This document shows, piece by piece, positions 6,932-7,745 of a stretch of 7,745 nt of DNA. Source of the DNA: M3007 sp038203695. Lineage in GTDB: Bacteria; Bacteroidota; Bacteroidia; Chitinophagales; Saprospiraceae. The translations under genes and the position numbers were made by a program. The DNA lies in assembly GCA_038203695.1 (NCBI GenBank), contig JBBRDQ010000232.1, positions 1 to 7,745 of the forward strand, given 5' to 3'. The notes beneath the pieces are model-generated. The model was given only the letters and a program-made list of their open reading frames with translations. It had not been told where the DNA came from and searched no databases. Every line of letters begins with the position of its first letter. The stretch's first letter is position 1.

Positions 6932-7080
6932 GTTCTGAAACTTTTCATGAGATTATATACGGGAAACCGCCGGGATGCAAACGAGCATCCCGGTTGTTCT
7001 TATCTCCCAGAAAAAAGAAACTCCAACCAAGAGGCCATTCCAAAAACAATACCGCGAGGCTTACCCCGGTTTCGCACCTA
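6932..7080 (+). repeat. Array unit 1
   Basis: The core is 6932-7045 and the linker 7046-7080. The core holds CGG-GAAA-CCG (6960-6969), a possible mini-hairpin with a GNRA tetraloop. It is followed with no gap by stem CCGGGATGC / GCATCCCGG (6970-6978 / 6985-6993) with loop AAACGA. A T-rich strand and an A-rich strand (6997-7005 and 7009-7019) can form a third, weaker hairpin. In this copy that hairpin carries an A in place of T at 7002. The linker hairpin is GCGAGGC / GTTTCGC (7054-7060 / 7069-7075), including two G-U pairs, with loop TTACCCCG. Confidence 0.85.
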
Positions 7081-7232
7081 GTTCTGAAACTTTTCATGAG
7101 ATTATATACGGGAAACCGCCGGGACGCAAACGAGCGTCCCGGTTGTTCTTTTCTCCCAGAAAAAAGAAACTCCAACCAAGAGGCCATTCCAAAAATTTGA
7201 TTTCGCAACGCCTACCCCCAGCGTTGCATTTT
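7081..7232 (+). repeat. Array unit 2
   Basis: The core is 7081-7194 and the linker 7195-7232. Relative to unit 3 the core differs at exactly two positions, and these are opposite each other in the 9-bp stem: CCGGGACGC / GCGTCCCGG (7119-7127 / 7134-7142), a T-A to C-G replacement. The linker hairpin is the most perfect of the set: GCAACGC / GCGTTGC (7205-7211 / 7221-7227) around CTACCCCCA. Confidence 0.85.
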
Positions 7233-7381
7233 GTTCTGAAACTTTTCATGAGATTATATACGGGAAACCGCCGGGATGCAAACGAGCATCCCGGTTGTTC
7301 TTTTCTCCCAGAAAAAAGAAACTCCAACCAAGAGGCCATTCCAAAACGATTCCGCAGCGCTTACCCCGGCGCCGCACCCTG
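7233..7381 (+). repeat. Array unit 3
   Basis: The core is 7233-7346 and the linker 7347-7381. The core differs from unit 1 at one position only (the A/T in the T-rich strand). The main stem is CCGGGATGC / GCATCCCGG (7271-7279 / 7286-7294). The linker hairpin is GCAGCGC / GCGCCGC (7354-7360 / 7369-7375) with one A-C mismatch and loop TTACCCCG, identical to the unit 1 loop although the stem differs. Confidence 0.85.
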
Positions 7382-7450
7382 ATTCAGAAACTTTTCATGA
7401 GATTATATACGGGAAACCGATGGGACGCAAACGAGCGTCCCATTTTTTTT
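7382..7450 (+). repeat. Array unit 4, truncated after the main hairpin
   Basis: The first 10 bases differ slightly (ATTCAGAAAC), then the core matches through CGG-GAAA-CCG. The main stem is changed at both ends to ATGGGACGC / GCGTCCCAT (7420-7428 / 7435-7443), so both changed base pairs still pair. The core sequence after the hairpin is lost and replaced by a T8 run. Weak likeness to CCCAG...AAAAGAA at 7452-7469 may be decayed core. Confidence 0.8.
7420..7450 (+). terminator. Intrinsic terminator formed by the last array unit
   Basis: A 9-bp GC-rich stem (7420-7428 / 7435-7443) with 6-nt loop AAACGA is followed directly by T8 (7443-7450). This is a canonical plus-strand terminator that would end any transcript crossing the array. 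In units 1-3 the same hairpin is followed by the weaker TTGTTCTTTTCT, so read-through there is likelier. Confidence 0.7.
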
Positions 7451-7507
7451 GCCCAAACCAGTGAAAAGAATGAAAAATGAAGCATGAAAAATGAATTCTT
7501 GCTGCAT

Positions 7508-7745
7508 TTAGGGCTGGCCTGATTTGACAATTTTTATGCTGGTCTGCCGGCCTTTTTGCTGCAATTGCAAGAAATAAACGCCTGGTAATAGTGAGGCCAC
7601 CACAATGCGCTGGTCACCGGAATTCTGCCCGGAAAGCATCTTCCGACCTTGCAGGTCGAAAATCACAAATGTTTCAAAATCAAAGCCTTGTACAGTAAGG
7701 TAATCAGTGGCCGGCACGGGCGATACGCTGACATTGACCTGCGTT
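7508..7745 (-). CDS. T9SS-exported protein, C-terminal fragment with type A sorting domain (partial)
   Basis: The frame runs off the window at 7745 without a start; the stop codon is at 7508-7510. The visible 78 residues are almost entirely a Por secretion system C-terminal sorting domain. It begins VNVSVSPVPATDYLTV (the usual 'v-P-N/V-P-a-d-x-l-x-v' opening), then VIFDLQGRKMLSG (the 'v-x-d-x-x-G-r-x-v' strand), then LLPGVYFLQLQQKGRQTSIKIVKSGQP (the 'L-x-x-G-x-Y-x-x-x' and 'x-K-i-v-k' end). Such tails direct export across the outer membrane by the type IX system and are removed on attachment to the cell surface. The cargo domain lies outside the window, so function cannot be told. A GTG at 7715-7717 is internal and not a start. 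Confidence 0.9.
   Translation of the reverse strand, partial: TQVNVSVSPVPATDYLTVQGFDFETFVIFDLQGRKMLSGQNSGDQRIVVASLLPGVYFLQLQQKGRQTSIKIVKSGQP

Larger units (their letters stand above)
6932..7450. repeat. Tandem array of structured non-coding units (three full, one truncated)
   Basis: Units begin at 6932, 7081, 7233 and 7382, so the period is 149, 152 and 149 bases. Each full unit has a 114-bp core, from GTTCTGAAAC to CCATTCCAAAA, and a 35-38-bp linker. By hand alignment the three full cores differ at only three positions. The linkers differ much more. Because 149 and 152 are not multiples of three, the reading frames shift from unit to unit, so the array does not encode a repeated protein. 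Hairpins with compensatory changes (listed separately) indicate conserved structure. The hairpin-then-T-rich order suggests that the plus strand is the sense strand. I do not recognise a named RNA or mobile-element family. Confidence 0.9.

Noticed and set aside
6932..7450. CRISPR array
   Set aside because: The conserved part is 114 bp and the variable part 35-38 bp. CRISPR repeats are about 24-48 bp. The linkers also share a hairpin and loop, so they are not independent spacers, and no cas gene is present.
6932..7450. Integron attC sites or a retron msr/msd region
   Set aside because: No integrase, reverse transcriptase or cassette frames are present, and the attC core pair GTTRRRY/RYYYAAC is not present as a consistent pair at unit ends.
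6945..7480. Open frames on both strands across the array, with similar protein stretches in successive copies
   Set aside because: The unit length is 149 or 152, not a multiple of three, so the shared peptide appears in a different frame in each copy. No start or family signal is present, and the base changes preserve pairing and not codons.

Overview
The window looks like chromosomal DNA of a Bacteroidota bacterium, probably of the Saprospiria (Lewinella/Haliscomenobacter) type. This placement is inference from four things. There is a C-terminal type IX secretion (T9SS) sorting domain, a PKD/DUF7619-type surface protein and ECF sigma factors of the Bacteroidota kind. The promoter-like sequences also follow the Bacteroidota pattern (TTTG or TTG, about 20-22 bases, TAnnTTTG) rather than the E. 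coli pattern.

Layout. (1) 101-1287, minus strand: an ECF sigma factor followed 41 bases later by a single-pass membrane protein that is probably its regulator. (2) 1288-1594: intergenic DNA with a short palindrome over a promoter-like sequence, then a 212-bp element bounded by 41-bp inverted repeats. (3) 1595-2611, minus: dusB, a tRNA-dihydrouridine synthase, with a good upstream promoter. (4) 3001-3072, plus: tRNA-Thr(CGT), with its own promoter and a very strong terminator, convergent with the next gene. (5) 3138-5162, minus: a secreted 674-residue protein with PKD, DUF7619-like and predicted outer-membrane beta-barrel parts. (6) 5306-6609, plus: a second ECF sigma factor and, 11 bases later, a membrane-anchored TPR-like protein, divergent from the PKD gene. 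(7) 6610-6931: AT-rich non-coding DNA. (8) 6932-7450: a non-coding tandem array of three full units and one truncated unit. (9) 7508-7745, minus: the C-terminal end of a T9SS-exported protein that runs off the window.

The gene content is ordinary housekeeping plus two sigma/membrane-protein pairs. The part that known features do not explain is the array at 6932-7450. A 114-bp core is almost invariant between copies, while its 35-38-bp linkers have diverged in sequence. The core carries a GAAA-tetraloop mini-hairpin stacked directly on a 9-bp hairpin. The differences between copies inside that 9-bp stem are compensatory. Each linker also folds into a 7-bp hairpin with a C-rich loop (TTACCCCG or close to it) whose stem bases differ but still mostly pair. 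This pattern points to selection on RNA (or single-stranded DNA) structure and not on protein. I cannot match it to a named RNA class from sequence alone.
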